Shown here one piece after another: positions 16,991-26,027 of a stretch of 64,000 nt of DNA; positions within the stretch are counted from its first letter, which is position 1, and each line of letters opens with the position of its first letter. Both the position numbers and the translations under genes were made by a program. The notes beneath the pieces are model-generated. The model made no database searches and was not told where the DNA came from. It saw only the letters and a list, made by a program, of their open reading frames with translations. This stretch comes from Clostridioides difficile (GTDB lineage: Bacteria; Bacillota; Clostridia; Peptostreptococcales; Peptostreptococcaceae): NCBI GenBank assembly GCA_024919175.1, contig CP103804.1, forward strand, positions 248,001-312,000, given 5' to 3'.

Positions 16991-19003
16991 ATGAAAAAAT
17001 CAGTAGCCTTGGTAAATGATAGCAGAAAAGATTTAATAGATTTTTTGGAAAATAACTTAAAGTTAGTTTTTGGAGATTACATAAAAATTAATAGATACTT
17101 TATAGATGAAATAAATGATGAAGATATTATAAATGATGATGTGATATTGGTAATGTCAGTAGAAAGATTAGACAAAATTATAAATAATATATTAGACAAG
17201 AAAAAAGTTATTGTAATAAGAAGAACTTTTAAAGAAGATAAAGTATATGATTTATTATCCTTACCACAAGGTACAAATGCTTTAATTGTAAATGATTCTG
17301 ATGAAACTACTTTAGAAACTATAAGCTTATTTTATAAGATTGGAGTAACTAATATCAGACCAGTTCCATATATGAATGAAAATAATTATAAAGATATAAA
17401 AATAGCTATAACTCCAGGAGTTCCAGAAAAAGTTCCTAGTTTTATCTCAGATATTTTTGACTTAGGTCATAGGTATATAGATATTTCTACTTTTATAGAA
17501 ATAATAAACTTATTACAAATCGATTCAAAAGAAATACAATCTAATTTGGTTAAATACTCAGAAGAAATAATAAGTTTAGACACAGGTATAAAAGATAAAT
17601 ATAAGGAACTGTTTTTAAAGATAGAAGAATTAGATACAATACTGAACTTATCAAAAGATGGAATATTATTTACTTCAAAAGATGGTGTAATAAATACATA
17701 TAATAGTAAAGTAAAAGACATCTTAAATATAAAAGAAGATATATATGGCAAACATATTGACGAAGTGTTTACAGATAGTTTAAAAGTTCTATTAAATGAA
17801 AAAGAGATATTAGACAAAGTTGTTATATTTGATAAAAAGTATATAAATGTAAATAAAAAAAACATATACAATAAAGATGAAAAGATGGGTACATATTACA
17901 GCTTACAGGAAATAACATACATAAAAAAACTAGAACAAAATCTAACTAAAAAATTAAGAGAAAAAGGACAAATAGCAAAATATACATTCAAAGATATAAA
18001 AACAAATAGCCCAAAAATGCTTGAATGTATAGATTTAGCTAAAAAAGTTTCTAAATCTGATTTAAGTATACTTATTAGAGGTGAAAGTGGAACTGGTAAA
18101 GAACTCATAGCCCAATCTATACACAATAATTCAACTAGAAAAAATCAGCCTTTTATAGCAGTAAATTGTGCAGCTGTTCCTGAAAATTTACTAGAAAGTC
18201 AGTTATTTGGATATGATAAAGGCACTTTTACTGGTGGTCTAAAAGAAGGAAAACAAGGATTATTTGAATTAGCGAATAATGGAACTATATTTTTAGATGA
18301 AATTGGCGACATGCCCTTAGAACTACAAACTAAGCTGCTTAGAGTTCTTCAAGAAAAACAAATAATGCCTGTTGGTTCTCATAATATAATTAATATAGAT
18401 GTTAGAATCATATCAGCTACTAATAAAAATCTAGAGCAAATGATTGATAATAGCAGATTTAGAGAGGATTTATATTATAGATTAAATACAATTCCAATAA
18501 ATATCCCTCCTTTAAGAGAACGAAAAGAAGATATCTTAATTATTATGGAAGATTTAATTAATAAAAAGTTATTGATTACACCAGAAGCAAAAGAACTTAT
18601 ACAAAACTATACATGGAAAGGTAATATAAGAGAACTCCAAAATGTAACATCCTATTTAAATATTATGTGTGATGATATTGTACTTGAAAAAGACTTACCT
18701 CCAAACTTAAAGGCTTTAGGTAATAATAATTCCCCATTAAAACTAAGGTATAATAAAAATGATATTTTAAATATACTAGAAGTGTTAATTTTAAATAAAG
18801 AATCAGATGTTGGTATTGGTAGAGGATTAATTTTGCAGAGATTACTAGATAAAAATATTCAAATTACTGAAGGGAAAATTAAAAAAATATTTGAATATCT
18901 AAAAAAAGAAGAATTTATAATTTGTAATTCAGGAAGATATGGAAGTAAAATAACTCAAAAAGGAGAAACCTTTTATAATAAATTAAAGTATGAAACTCTA
19001 TAA
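16991..19003 (+). CDS. sigma-54-dependent transcriptional activator (PrpR-like N-terminus, PAS, AAA+)
   Basis: 670 residues. About residues 1-190 resemble a PrpR-type sensory domain. A PAS domain follows (LDTILNLSKDGILFTSKDGVINTYN, about 213-310). The AAA+ domain covers about 335-570: Walker A GESGTGKELIAQ, the sigma-54 loop in the variant form GTFTGG instead of GAFTGA, Walker B TIFLDEIGDMP, and RFREDLYYRLN. The C-terminus is not a Fis helix but a winged-helix-like segment (about 590-670). It most likely activates the downstream amidohydrolase/permease pair, which has a -24/-12 promoter 310 bp after this gene's stop. Start behind AAGGAG. Confidence 0.9.
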   Translation: MKKSVALVNDSRKDLIDFLENNLKLVFGDYIKINRYFIDEINDEDIINDDVILVMSVERLDKIINNILDKKKVIVIRRTFKEDKVYDLLSLPQGTNALIVNDSDETTLETISLFYKIGVTNIRPVPYMNENNYKDIKIAITPGVPEKVPSFISDIFDLGHRYIDISTFIEIINLLQIDSKEIQSNLVKYSEEIISLDTGIKDKYKELFLKIEELDTILNLSKDGILFTSKDGVINTYNSKVKDILNIKEDIYGKHIDEVFTDSLKVLLNEKEILDKVVIFDKKYINVNKKNIYNKDEKMGTYYSLQEITYIKKLEQNLTKKLREKGQIAKYTFKDIKTNSPKMLECIDLAKKVSKSDLSILIRGESGTGKELIAQSIHNNSTRKNQPFIAVNCAAVPENLLESQLFGYDKGTFTGGLKEGKQGLFELANNGTIFLDEIGDMPLELQTKLLRVLQEKQIMPVGSHNIINIDVRIISATNKNLEQMIDNSRFREDLYYRLNTIPINIPPLRERKEDILIIMEDLINKKLLITPEAKELIQNYTWKGNIRELQNVTSYLNIMCDDIVLEKDLPPNLKALGNNNSPLKLRYNKNDILNILEVLILNKESDVGIGRGLILQRLLDKNIQITEGKIKKIFEYLKKEEFIICNSGRYGSKITQKGETFYNKLKYETL

Positions 19004-19021
19004 GTATATAAACTATTAAAT

Positions 19022-19068
19022 AAAAAATCTATTAGGGAATAATTTGTTTCCGTAGTAGATTTTTTTGT
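19022..19068 (+). terminator. terminator after the sigma-54 activator
   Basis: AAAAAATCTA and the following GGGAA pair with TTTCC and TAGATTTTTTT; a run of seven T ends the stem. It separates the activator gene from its probable target operon. Confidence 0.8.
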
Positions 19069-19106
19069 TTGCTAAATATATCAAAATTATAATTTATTTT
19101 TTATCT

Positions 19107-19153
19107 AATTAATAGGAATTAATAGGAATAGGATAAATAAAAAATTTCCTATT
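19107..19153 (+). promoter_or_regulatory. candidate upstream activator site (direct and inverted AATAGG repeats)
   Basis: AATTAATAGG occurs twice in tandem (19107-19116, 19117-19126), followed by another AATAGG (19127) and the inverted copy TTCCTATT (19146-19153). The cluster lies 160-205 bp upstream of the -24/-12 promoter, the usual enhancer distance for sigma-54 activators. It is the only clear repeat in the 369-bp gap 19004-19372. Assignment to the upstream activator is inference. Confidence 0.45.
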
Positions 19154-19312
19154 CTATTTTATAAACACATGTATACAGAATATTATTTATGCAAAGTAAG
19201 ATTTTTTACTGAAAATTGCAATTATACATTCATATTTATATTTTTCATCCAATTAAATGATTATTTAAATTCAATATTTTTACAAAATGCAAAATTCTTT
19301 TTTAAAAAAATA

Positions 19313-19328
19313 TGGCATGATAATTGCT
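19313..19328 (+). promoter_or_regulatory. sigma-54 (-24/-12) promoter of the amidohydrolase-permease operon
   Basis: TGGCATGATAATTGCT matches the sigma-54 consensus TGGCAYRnnnnTTGCW exactly, with GG and GC separated by 10 bp. The predicted start site is near 19340, about 33 bp before the amidohydrolase ATG. Confidence 0.88.
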
Positions 19329-19372
19329 TAACTATATTAACAACACAATAAAAAGCAATTGGAGGAATAAAA

Positions 19373-20593
19373 ATGCAACCAGCTTTAAAATTAGAAAATC
19401 AAGTTAAAGAATTAGAAAAAGATTTTGTAATAGAAAGTTGTAATTCTATAAAACCTTGGTTAATAGATGTTAGAAGAGAATTACACAGAATTCCAGAATT
19501 AGCTCTTGAGGAAAATCTTACAAAACAAAAAGTCATTTCTTATTTAAAAGAAATAGGAATTGATTATATGGAATTTACAAAACACAATGGAATCATGGCA
19601 TACATTTTAAAAGAGAATGCAGATAAAACTATTTGTATAAGAGCAGATATGGATGCGCTTCCTATAGCAGAAGAAAACGATATACCTTACAAATCAATAC
19701 ATAATGGAAAAATGCATGCTTGTGGCCATGATGCACATACAACAATGCTACTTGGAGCATGTAAAGTACTCTATTCAATGAAAGATAGTCTCAATGTAAA
19801 TATAAAATTCTTATTTCAACCAGCAGAAGAAGGTTTTGGTGGAGCAAAATTCTTGGTTGAAGACGGGTGTTTAGAAAATCCTAAGGCTGATTATATATTT
19901 GGACTTCATGTCATGCCACACATTGAAACAGGATTTATTGAAACAAAATATGATACATTAAATGCAAGTGTTGACACTATAGAAATAAATGTTAAAGGTA
20001 AAAGAGCTCATGGTGCATATCCTGAAAATGGTATTGATGCAATAGTCACAGCTTCACAAATTGTTACATCACTACAAACCATAATAAGTAGAAATCTAGA
20101 ACCAAATAATGCTGCAGTTTTGACTATAGGCAAAATATATGGTGGTGATGCACATAATGTAATATGTGAAAATGTAAAATTAGAAGGTACATTGAGAACT
20201 TTAAATAGTGAAACAAGAGATTTTGTAATTAATAAGATTACTAAAATTGTTGAAGACACAGCATCTGCATTTGGATGTATAGGAACATTACATGTGAGTG
20301 ACGAAAATTACCCTGCTGTTATAAATGAAAAGGAATTAGTAGATACTGTTATTTCAAGCACTAAGGAATTACTTGGAGAAGAAAAATTTATAATGAGAGC
20401 AAACCCTTCATTAGGTGGAGAAGATTTTTCTTTTTATACAGAACATTGCAAAGGAGCCTTCTTCCATTTAGGATGTAAAAACGAGGAAAAAGGACTAGTT
20501 TCACCTCTTCATACCTCTAAATTTAATGTAGATGAGGATTGTCTGCCAATAGGAGTTATGATGCATGTAATGAATACTTTATATTTTAATTAA
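19373..20593 (+). CDS. M20D-family amidohydrolase (N-acyl-amino-acid / aminoacyl hydrolase)
   Basis: 406 residues. It has the M20D motifs for two metal ions: RRELHRIPELALEE, IRADMDALPIAEEND, HACGHDAHTTMLLGA, FQPAEEGFGGA and the late GGEDFSFYTE. The family hydrolyses amide bonds in N-acetyl or other N-acyl amino acids, hippurate, IAA conjugates or dipeptides in the cytoplasm. It is cotranscribed with an amino-acid permease 36 bp downstream under a sigma-54 promoter, so uptake and hydrolysis of an amino-acid conjugate or peptide for fermentation is likely. The exact substrate is not evident. Start behind TTGGAGGA. Confidence 0.9.
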   Translation: MQPALKLENQVKELEKDFVIESCNSIKPWLIDVRRELHRIPELALEENLTKQKVISYLKEIGIDYMEFTKHNGIMAYILKENADKTICIRADMDALPIAEENDIPYKSIHNGKMHACGHDAHTTMLLGACKVLYSMKDSLNVNIKFLFQPAEEGFGGAKFLVEDGCLENPKADYIFGLHVMPHIETGFIETKYDTLNASVDTIEINVKGKRAHGAYPENGIDAIVTASQIVTSLQTIISRNLEPNNAAVLTIGKIYGGDAHNVICENVKLEGTLRTLNSETRDFVINKITKIVEDTASAFGCIGTLHVSDENYPAVINEKELVDTVISSTKELLGEEKFIMRANPSLGGEDFSFYTEHCKGAFFHLGCKNEEKGLVSPLHTSKFNVDEDCLPIGVMMHVMNTLYFN

Positions 20594-20629
20594 TATAGTA
20601 ACTAATTAAAGAATAGGAGATAAATTAAT

Positions 20630-21985
20630 ATGGAAAAAGCTAAAAAATTAGGGTTATTTAGTATGATATTATTAGGAATTAATAGCATAATAGGCTCAGG
20701 TATATTCTTACTACCAGGTAAAGTTTATAATCTAGCAAGCCAAAATAGTATATTTATATATATTTTGGCTACACTTCTAGTTTTATCAATACTTTTATGT
20801 TTTGCAGAGGCTGGAAGTATGTTTGACAAAAATGGAGGTGCATATTTATACTCCAAAAAAGCATTTGGTGATTTTATAGGTTTTGAAGTTGGTACAATGT
20901 CTTGGGTTATTAGAATTATATCATGGTCTACACTAGCAGTTGGTTTCGCAACAGCTTTAGGTGCATTTTGGCCAGAAGCTGCTACTGAATATAAAGGATA
21001 TATCGCAGTGACACTAGTGGCATTACTTTCAATAAACAGCTTATTTGGAATTAAAAGTACAAAGATAATGAATAATGTAATAACTATAGCTAAATTAGTA
21101 CCATTAATAGTTTTTGTAATAGTTGGAATATTCTTTATAAAATTTGGTAATGTTGTTCCTTCAGGCAATGTTGTAAATTCTAGTATGGGACCAGCTATAA
21201 TATTAGTATTTTACGCGTTTACTGGATTTGAATCATTCGTTGTAGCAAGTGGAGAAATGGATAATCCTAAAAAAAATCTTCCAATAGCATTAATAACTAC
21301 AATATTTATATGTGCAATAATTTATATCTTAATTCAAGTTGTCTGTATGGGTATACTTGGAGACAAACTATTTGAAAATAGTATTCCAATTGCAGATGCT
21401 TCAAGTGTATTTTTAGGCAATTATGGTAAGGTCTTTATATCTGTAGCAACACTAATATCTATATTTGGAATAAATATAGGTTCTTCAATAGTAACTCCTA
21501 AATGTGGCTCTGCTCTAGCAGAAGAAGGTTCTCTTCCAGCATTTATAGGAAAAACAAATAAGTATGATGCTCCATATGTAGCAATAATAATGTCTTTAAT
21601 CTTCTGTATACCACTTGTGTTAACTGGAAGTTTTGAACAGCTTGCAGTAATGAGTGTAATTGCTAGATTTGCTCAATACATACCAACTTGTTTGTCAGTA
21701 ATAGTTTTAAGAAAAAGAGCAGATATTCAGGCTTCATTTAAGATTCCTTTTGGCCCTGTTATACCAATAGTAGCTATATTAGGTAGTTTATGGCTGTTAC
21801 AACAAGCTTGGGTTGAAGATATGTCAAAACCTATAACTCAAAATAGGGTTTTGATAGGATTAGGAGCAATGTTATTGATAGCACCTTTATATGTACTTAT
21901 GAAAAAAAATAAAAAAAATGAATGTGAGTGTAAAGATAAGTCAGAAGATTCAAAATTATATATTCCAAGAGAAAAAATTCAGTAA
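20630..21985 (+). CDS. APC-superfamily amino acid permease
   Basis: 451 residues with twelve predicted membrane helices. The first carries the APC substrate-binding turn (GINSIIGSGIFLLPG), and helix 6 the YAFTGFESFV segment. The C-terminal tail is short and charged. It belongs with H+-coupled or exchanging amino-acid transporters. It shares the sigma-54 promoter of the M20D hydrolase and is closed by a terminator, so it probably carries that enzyme's substrate or product. Specific substrate unknown. Confidence 0.9.
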   Translation: MEKAKKLGLFSMILLGINSIIGSGIFLLPGKVYNLASQNSIFIYILATLLVLSILLCFAEAGSMFDKNGGAYLYSKKAFGDFIGFEVGTMSWVIRIISWSTLAVGFATALGAFWPEAATEYKGYIAVTLVALLSINSLFGIKSTKIMNNVITIAKLVPLIVFVIVGIFFIKFGNVVPSGNVVNSSMGPAIILVFYAFTGFESFVVASGEMDNPKKNLPIALITTIFICAIIYILIQVVCMGILGDKLFENSIPIADASSVFLGNYGKVFISVATLISIFGINIGSSIVTPKCGSALAEEGSLPAFIGKTNKYDAPYVAIIMSLIFCIPLVLTGSFEQLAVMSVIARFAQYIPTCLSVIVLRKRADIQASFKIPFGPVIPIVAILGSLWLLQQAWVEDMSKPITQNRVLIGLGAMLLIAPLYVLMKKNKKNECECKDKSEDSKLYIPREKIQ

Positions 21986-22038
21986 GATTTTATAGATTAC
22001 TTGTAATTCTCTTCATTTTAAATTTATAAAAAGAGTCG

Positions 22039-22086
22039 ATAAAGACCTAAGTTTTATTATTTACACAAAGTTTAGGTCTTTATTTT
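22039..22086. terminator. terminator between the permease and nhaC
   Basis: ATAAAGACCTAA (22039-22050) pairs with TTAGGTCTTTAT (22072-22083), T-rich on both sides. It probably serves both convergent operons. Confidence 0.85.
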
Positions 22087-22117
22087 TCTAATAAGTAACA
22101 TATATTAAATACTATAA

Positions 22118-23539
22118 TCAAACATCAAAATTCAAACAAGTTTCGGGTTCGTCTTCTATCTTTGCTATTTTAAACTTACATGCAATTAATGCTAGAGATA
22201 CCAATGGATTTATAATATTTAATAATGCATATGGACCATATGTTAATGCAGATACACCTAATGTTGCTGTTATATAAGCTCCACATGTATTCCATGGTAC
22301 CAATGGAGAACTTAAAGTTCCACTATCTTCTAAAGCTCTTGACAACATCTTAGGGTGTATACCTCTCTTTTTATACTCCTTATTATACATTCTTCCTGGT
22401 ATAACTATAGATAAGTATTGTTCTCCTGCTATTATGTTAGTAACTGTACAAGTTACCATTGTACATAATACTGTTCCAAATACATCCTTTGCTAATCTTA
22501 GTAAAGAAGAAGCTACTGCTTCAAGCATACCTGTTTTTTCTAAAATACCTCCAAGAGATAAAGCACATATCGTTAAGGATACAGTAGACATCATATTCAT
22601 AATCCCACCTTTAGATAACAAAGCATCTACCTCTTTTACTTGTGTTGATGAAACATATCCATTTTGTGCTGCATCTAATATTACATTCATAGATTCTCCT
22701 TGGAAAACTACTGCAAACAATACTCCTAATACAGCACCCACTATAAGCCCTGGTATAGCAGGAACTTTAAATATAACCAATCCAATTACTATTGCTGGAG
22801 CTAATAATAATACTGGTGATAAAGTATTAAATGTAGAATCTAATGTAGACCTAATTAACTCTATTTGTTTTATGTCTAATGCTTGACCTGAATACTTCAT
22901 TCCGATTACACCATAAATTACTAAACAAATTAATAATGATGGTATAGTTGAATATAACATATATTTTATATGTGTAAACAAATCTGTTCCTGCCATTGCT
23001 GGTGCTAAGTTAGTTGTTTCAGATAAAGGTGATAGTTTATCTCCAAAGTAGGCTCCAGATATTATAGAACCCACTATTAATCCAGTTGGCATACCTAAAC
23101 TTTGCCCAATTCCTAAAAGTGCTACACCTACTGTACCCATTGTACTCCAAGATGACCCTGTTGCAAGAGATACTATTGAACAGACTAGTGTTGATGCTAC
23201 TAAAAAAATATTTGGAGATAAAATTTTTAGTCCCCAGTAAATCATACATGGAACTACTCCACTTACTATCCAAGTTCCTATAAGTACGCCTATTATAATT
23301 ATGATTAAAATTGCTTGCATTGCCATCTTTATACTATTAAACATACTTAATTCTAGGTCTTTCCATTTAAATCCAAGCCTATATACAGCTACAAGTCCTG
23401 CTACTGCTGCAGCTCCTATTAGTGGTACATGAGGTGATGAACCATACATTAATACCCCTAAACTTAAAAATAATATCAAGCAAGTAATTGGTATCATTGC
23501 ATCAAACAGATTTGCTTTTCTACATTCTCGCTCTTTCAT
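22118..23539 (-). CDS. nhaC: NhaC-family Na+/H+ antiporter of the ornithine operon
   Basis: 473 residues, hydrophobic throughout with about eleven helices. Family motifs are visible (GSSWSTMGTVGVALLGIG and GAYFGDKLSPLSETTNLAPA). NhaC relatives also include substrate/product exchangers. It is the last gene of the ornithine fermentation run, 29 bp after orr, so it may be an ornithine-linked transporter or provide ion homeostasis during ornithine use; the sequence alone does not decide. Start behind AGGAGGA. A terminator follows at 22039-22086. Confidence 0.88.
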   Translation of the reverse strand: MKERECRKANLFDAMIPITCLILFLSLGVLMYGSSPHVPLIGAAAVAGLVAVYRLGFKWKDLELSMFNSIKMAMQAILIIIIIGVLIGTWIVSGVVPCMIYWGLKILSPNIFLVASTLVCSIVSLATGSSWSTMGTVGVALLGIGQSLGMPTGLIVGSIISGAYFGDKLSPLSETTNLAPAMAGTDLFTHIKYMLYSTIPSLLICLVIYGVIGMKYSGQALDIKQIELIRSTLDSTFNTLSPVLLLAPAIVIGLVIFKVPAIPGLIVGAVLGVLFAVVFQGESMNVILDAAQNGYVSSTQVKEVDALLSKGGIMNMMSTVSLTICALSLGGILEKTGMLEAVASSLLRLAKDVFGTVLCTMVTCTVTNIIAGEQYLSIVIPGRMYNKEYKKRGIHPKMLSRALEDSGTLSSPLVPWNTCGAYITATLGVSALTYGPYALLNIINPLVSLALIACKFKIAKIEDEPETCLNFDV

Positions 23540-23568
23540 AAAATAATTTCCTCCTAATTATTTGAACA

Positions 23569-24633
23569 CTACACTATAATTTTTTTTGAAACATATTCGC
23601 TCGTACTAGATGACACGATACCTCCATAAGTTAATAAAAATTCTACATTGTCGCCTAATTTATAGTCATATTTTGTATTACTTACATCTAATATCATGTG
23701 GTCTGAACTTGCCCCTAATATCTCTATATCAGTGTCTATTGGAATTAAAGAGTCAATATTTATATCCTGTTTACCTATTGCTATGATTGCCCTTTTTAAG
23801 ATTCCTTTGTCTTCATAAACAGGTTTATTTCTAAAAGCGTCAACTCCTATTTCACCAATAGGAACTGATGGCTTTTCTTTACATTCAACTATTTGACATA
23901 TCAATTTGAATACATCTTGATATGTCCCATTTATATTTTTACCATATGAGGTTTCTCTACCAAGTAGAATAGATTCACCTATTCTTAAATTAGTAACACC
24001 TTCTGGCATATTATTACTTGTCATTAAATGTATAGAGCTTGAGTTACCTCCTGATACTATTTCTAGATTTATCCCAAATTTACCTTCTATCTTTTGAGCT
24101 ATACTTACTAGCCTACCTATATTTTCCTTAGATGGTATAACAGCCCCATAACAAGTTAAGTTTGTAGCTATACCAACTATTTTAATATTTTTTAATCTTA
24201 CTATCTCTTTTATACTATTAAATAAGTCTTCTTCATAAAAGTACCCTTCTCTTAAATCTCCTAAGTCAAACATAAGAACTATCTTATGAATAATCTTTTT
24301 ACTTTTACACAACTCATTTAATTTTTTTATAGTTTCTAATTCTGAGTTAAAACTTATATCACAATAATTGATAACTTCTTCTAGCTCACTTATCATGGGT
24401 ATTCTAATCAACATTTTAGGTGAATTTACATTTTGTAATTTTTTTAAGTTTTGTATTCTTGAATCTGCTATATAGTCTATTCCTTCACTATATACTGCTT
24501 CTACTATTTCTTTTTGTGCACAAAATGATTTAGTTACAAAAGATACTTTAATATTTCTTTCATGACAACTCTGTAAAATTACTTTAGCATTATGTTTTAA
24601 CTTTTCTATGTCTATTTCTAATCTAGGGTACAT
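23569..24633 (-). CDS. orr: ornithine racemase (PLP, alanine-racemase-like fold)
   Basis: 354 residues. A PLP-binding alanine racemase-type barrel, with the Schiff-base lysine in SFVTKSFCA near residue 35. It converts L-ornithine to D-ornithine, the substrate of the OraSE aminomutase. The assignment to ornithine rather than alanine rests on the gene cluster and on the YhfX/Orr-type sequence. It overlaps the reactivase-like gene by 16 bp and has a good GGAGGA site inside that gene's end. Confidence 0.88.
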   Translation of the reverse strand: MYPRLEIDIEKLKHNAKVILQSCHERNIKVSFVTKSFCAQKEIVEAVYSEGIDYIADSRIQNLKKLQNVNSPKMLIRIPMISELEEVINYCDISFNSELETIKKLNELCKSKKIIHKIVLMFDLGDLREGYFYEEDLFNSIKEIVRLKNIKIVGIATNLTCYGAVIPSKENIGRLVSIAQKIEGKFGINLEIVSGGNSSSIHLMTSNNMPEGVTNLRIGESILLGRETSYGKNINGTYQDVFKLICQIVECKEKPSVPIGEIGVDAFRNKPVYEDKGILKRAIIAIGKQDINIDSLIPIDTDIEILGASSDHMILDVSNTKYDYKLGDNVEFLLTYGGIVSSSTSEYVSKKIIV

Positions 24634-26027
24634 AATCTTTCCTCCTCGAAGTTCAAACTTTTTAATAGGAGCTTAAGAGATGCTTCTTCATACTTTTTAG
24701 ACAAAACACCCATAGAAGCCATAATATAGTCATTATCTATCAATATCTTTGTTTGTTCCTTTGGAAATAGTAATTCTTTATTTTTATTAAATTTAGTCAT
24801 ATCGTCCAATATTTCAATTCTACTAGGGAGCCTAGTAAGTGCTCCCCCTGTACCCACTATATATCTTACTTCTGTTAAATCTTTTCCTTCTGCAATTTTG
24901 GTTTTTCCAGTTGTTCCATAAATATTTCTTATTTTTCCTGAATGTCTTAACATAGCTTTAATAACAGCTTCTTTTGTCAATCTCTCTACAAATAATATTT
25001 CTTCTTTTGATTTTGGTATCGGTGGATAATTATCTATTACTTTATCAATATCTATAGATAATTCATTTTGTAAATTTTCTTTGCCTATAACTTCTACTAT
25101 ATTTTTCATATTTACATATACACCTAAATCCCCCTCAACACTTCTCTTGGCTACAGGTTCAGGATTAACTAATATTTTATTAATATAGTCACTTCCATCT
25201 GTAACAGAATGTACATCAGTAGTTGCTCCACCTACATCTAGAGTTAATAAATCTCCAATATGTTTATATAATAGTTCAGAAGCTTCCATTACAGCCCCTG
25301 GAGTTGGAGTAATATTTTCATTAACCATTTCTTTAATATACTTCATTCCTGGCGCTGTAGTTATATGATCTTCAAACACTCCTTGGATGATTTTTCTTGT
25401 AGGTTCTATATTTAATAAATCTATTTTAGGGTATACATTTTCTGTTATATAAAGCTTATAATTTGTATCTTTAAATATTAACCTTACTTCCTCTTGATTC
25501 TCAACATTACCAGCATATATAACTGGTATACCTAAATTCATAGAAGCTATCATTTCTGCATTATAAATAGCTGTATCTCTTTCTCCGTAATCAACTCCAC
25601 CAGCTATTAAAATTATATTTGGATTTATTTCTTCAATTTTATTTAAATCAGTTCTTTTAATCCTACCTGAGGTTACTTTACGAATAACAGCTCCAGCTCC
25701 CAGAGCAGCTTCTTTAGCTGCTTTTACTGTCATATCATAGACCAATCCATGAACAGTCATTTTTAATCCACCAGCTGCACTAGAAGTTGCAAACATATCA
25801 TTATACTCTATATCATCTACAGATAATTTATTAGCTAAATCTTTAATAGCACCTGATAAGCCATTTCTTACATCGCCACCTTCAAACACTGTTGTTGGAG
25901 CCTGACCTTGACCTAAAAATATAGGATTATCAGTATCGACATTATGGAAAGCGTTTACCACAGTGGTAGTACTTCCAATTTCAGCTACCAACACATCTAT
26001 TTTTAAAGAAACTTTTTTATTCTTCAT
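24618..26027 (-). CDS. GlmL/MutL-family protein, probable OraSE aminomutase reactivase
   Basis: 469 residues of the MutL/GlmL group, with an ASKHA-type ATPase fold: VAEIGSTTTVVNAF (phosphate 1), LTLDVGGATTDVHSV (phosphate 2) and GTGGALTRLPSR. GlmL partners glutamate mutase; a relative is regularly found with ornithine 4,5-aminomutase. It probably exchanges damaged cobalamin in OraE using ATP (family-based inference). Its ATG overlaps the oraE stop in a TAATG arrangement, so the two are translationally coupled. Confidence 0.88.
   Translation of the reverse strand: MKNKKVSLKIDVLVAEIGSTTTVVNAFHNVDTDNPIFLGQGQAPTTVFEGGDVRNGLSGAIKDLANKLSVDDIEYNDMFATSSAAGGLKMTVHGLVYDMTVKAAKEAALGAGAVIRKVTSGRIKRTDLNKIEEINPNIILIAGGVDYGERDTAIYNAEMIASMNLGIPVIYAGNVENQEEVRLIFKDTNYKLYITENVYPKIDLLNIEPTRKIIQGVFEDHITTAPGMKYIKEMVNENITPTPGAVMEASELLYKHIGDLLTLDVGGATTDVHSVTDGSDYINKILVNPEPVAKRSVEGDLGVYVNMKNIVEVIGKENLQNELSIDIDKVIDNYPPIPKSKEEILFVERLTKEAVIKAMLRHSGKIRNIYGTTGKTKIAEGKDLTEVRYIVGTGGALTRLPSRIEILDDMTKFNKNKELLFPKEQTKILIDNDYIMASMGVLSKKYEEASLKLLLKSLNFEEERLCTLD

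Noticed and set aside
19169..19351. A 60-codon reading frame upstream of the amidohydrolase
   Set aside because: It spans the sigma-54 promoter, has no ribosome site, and reads as AT-rich filler.
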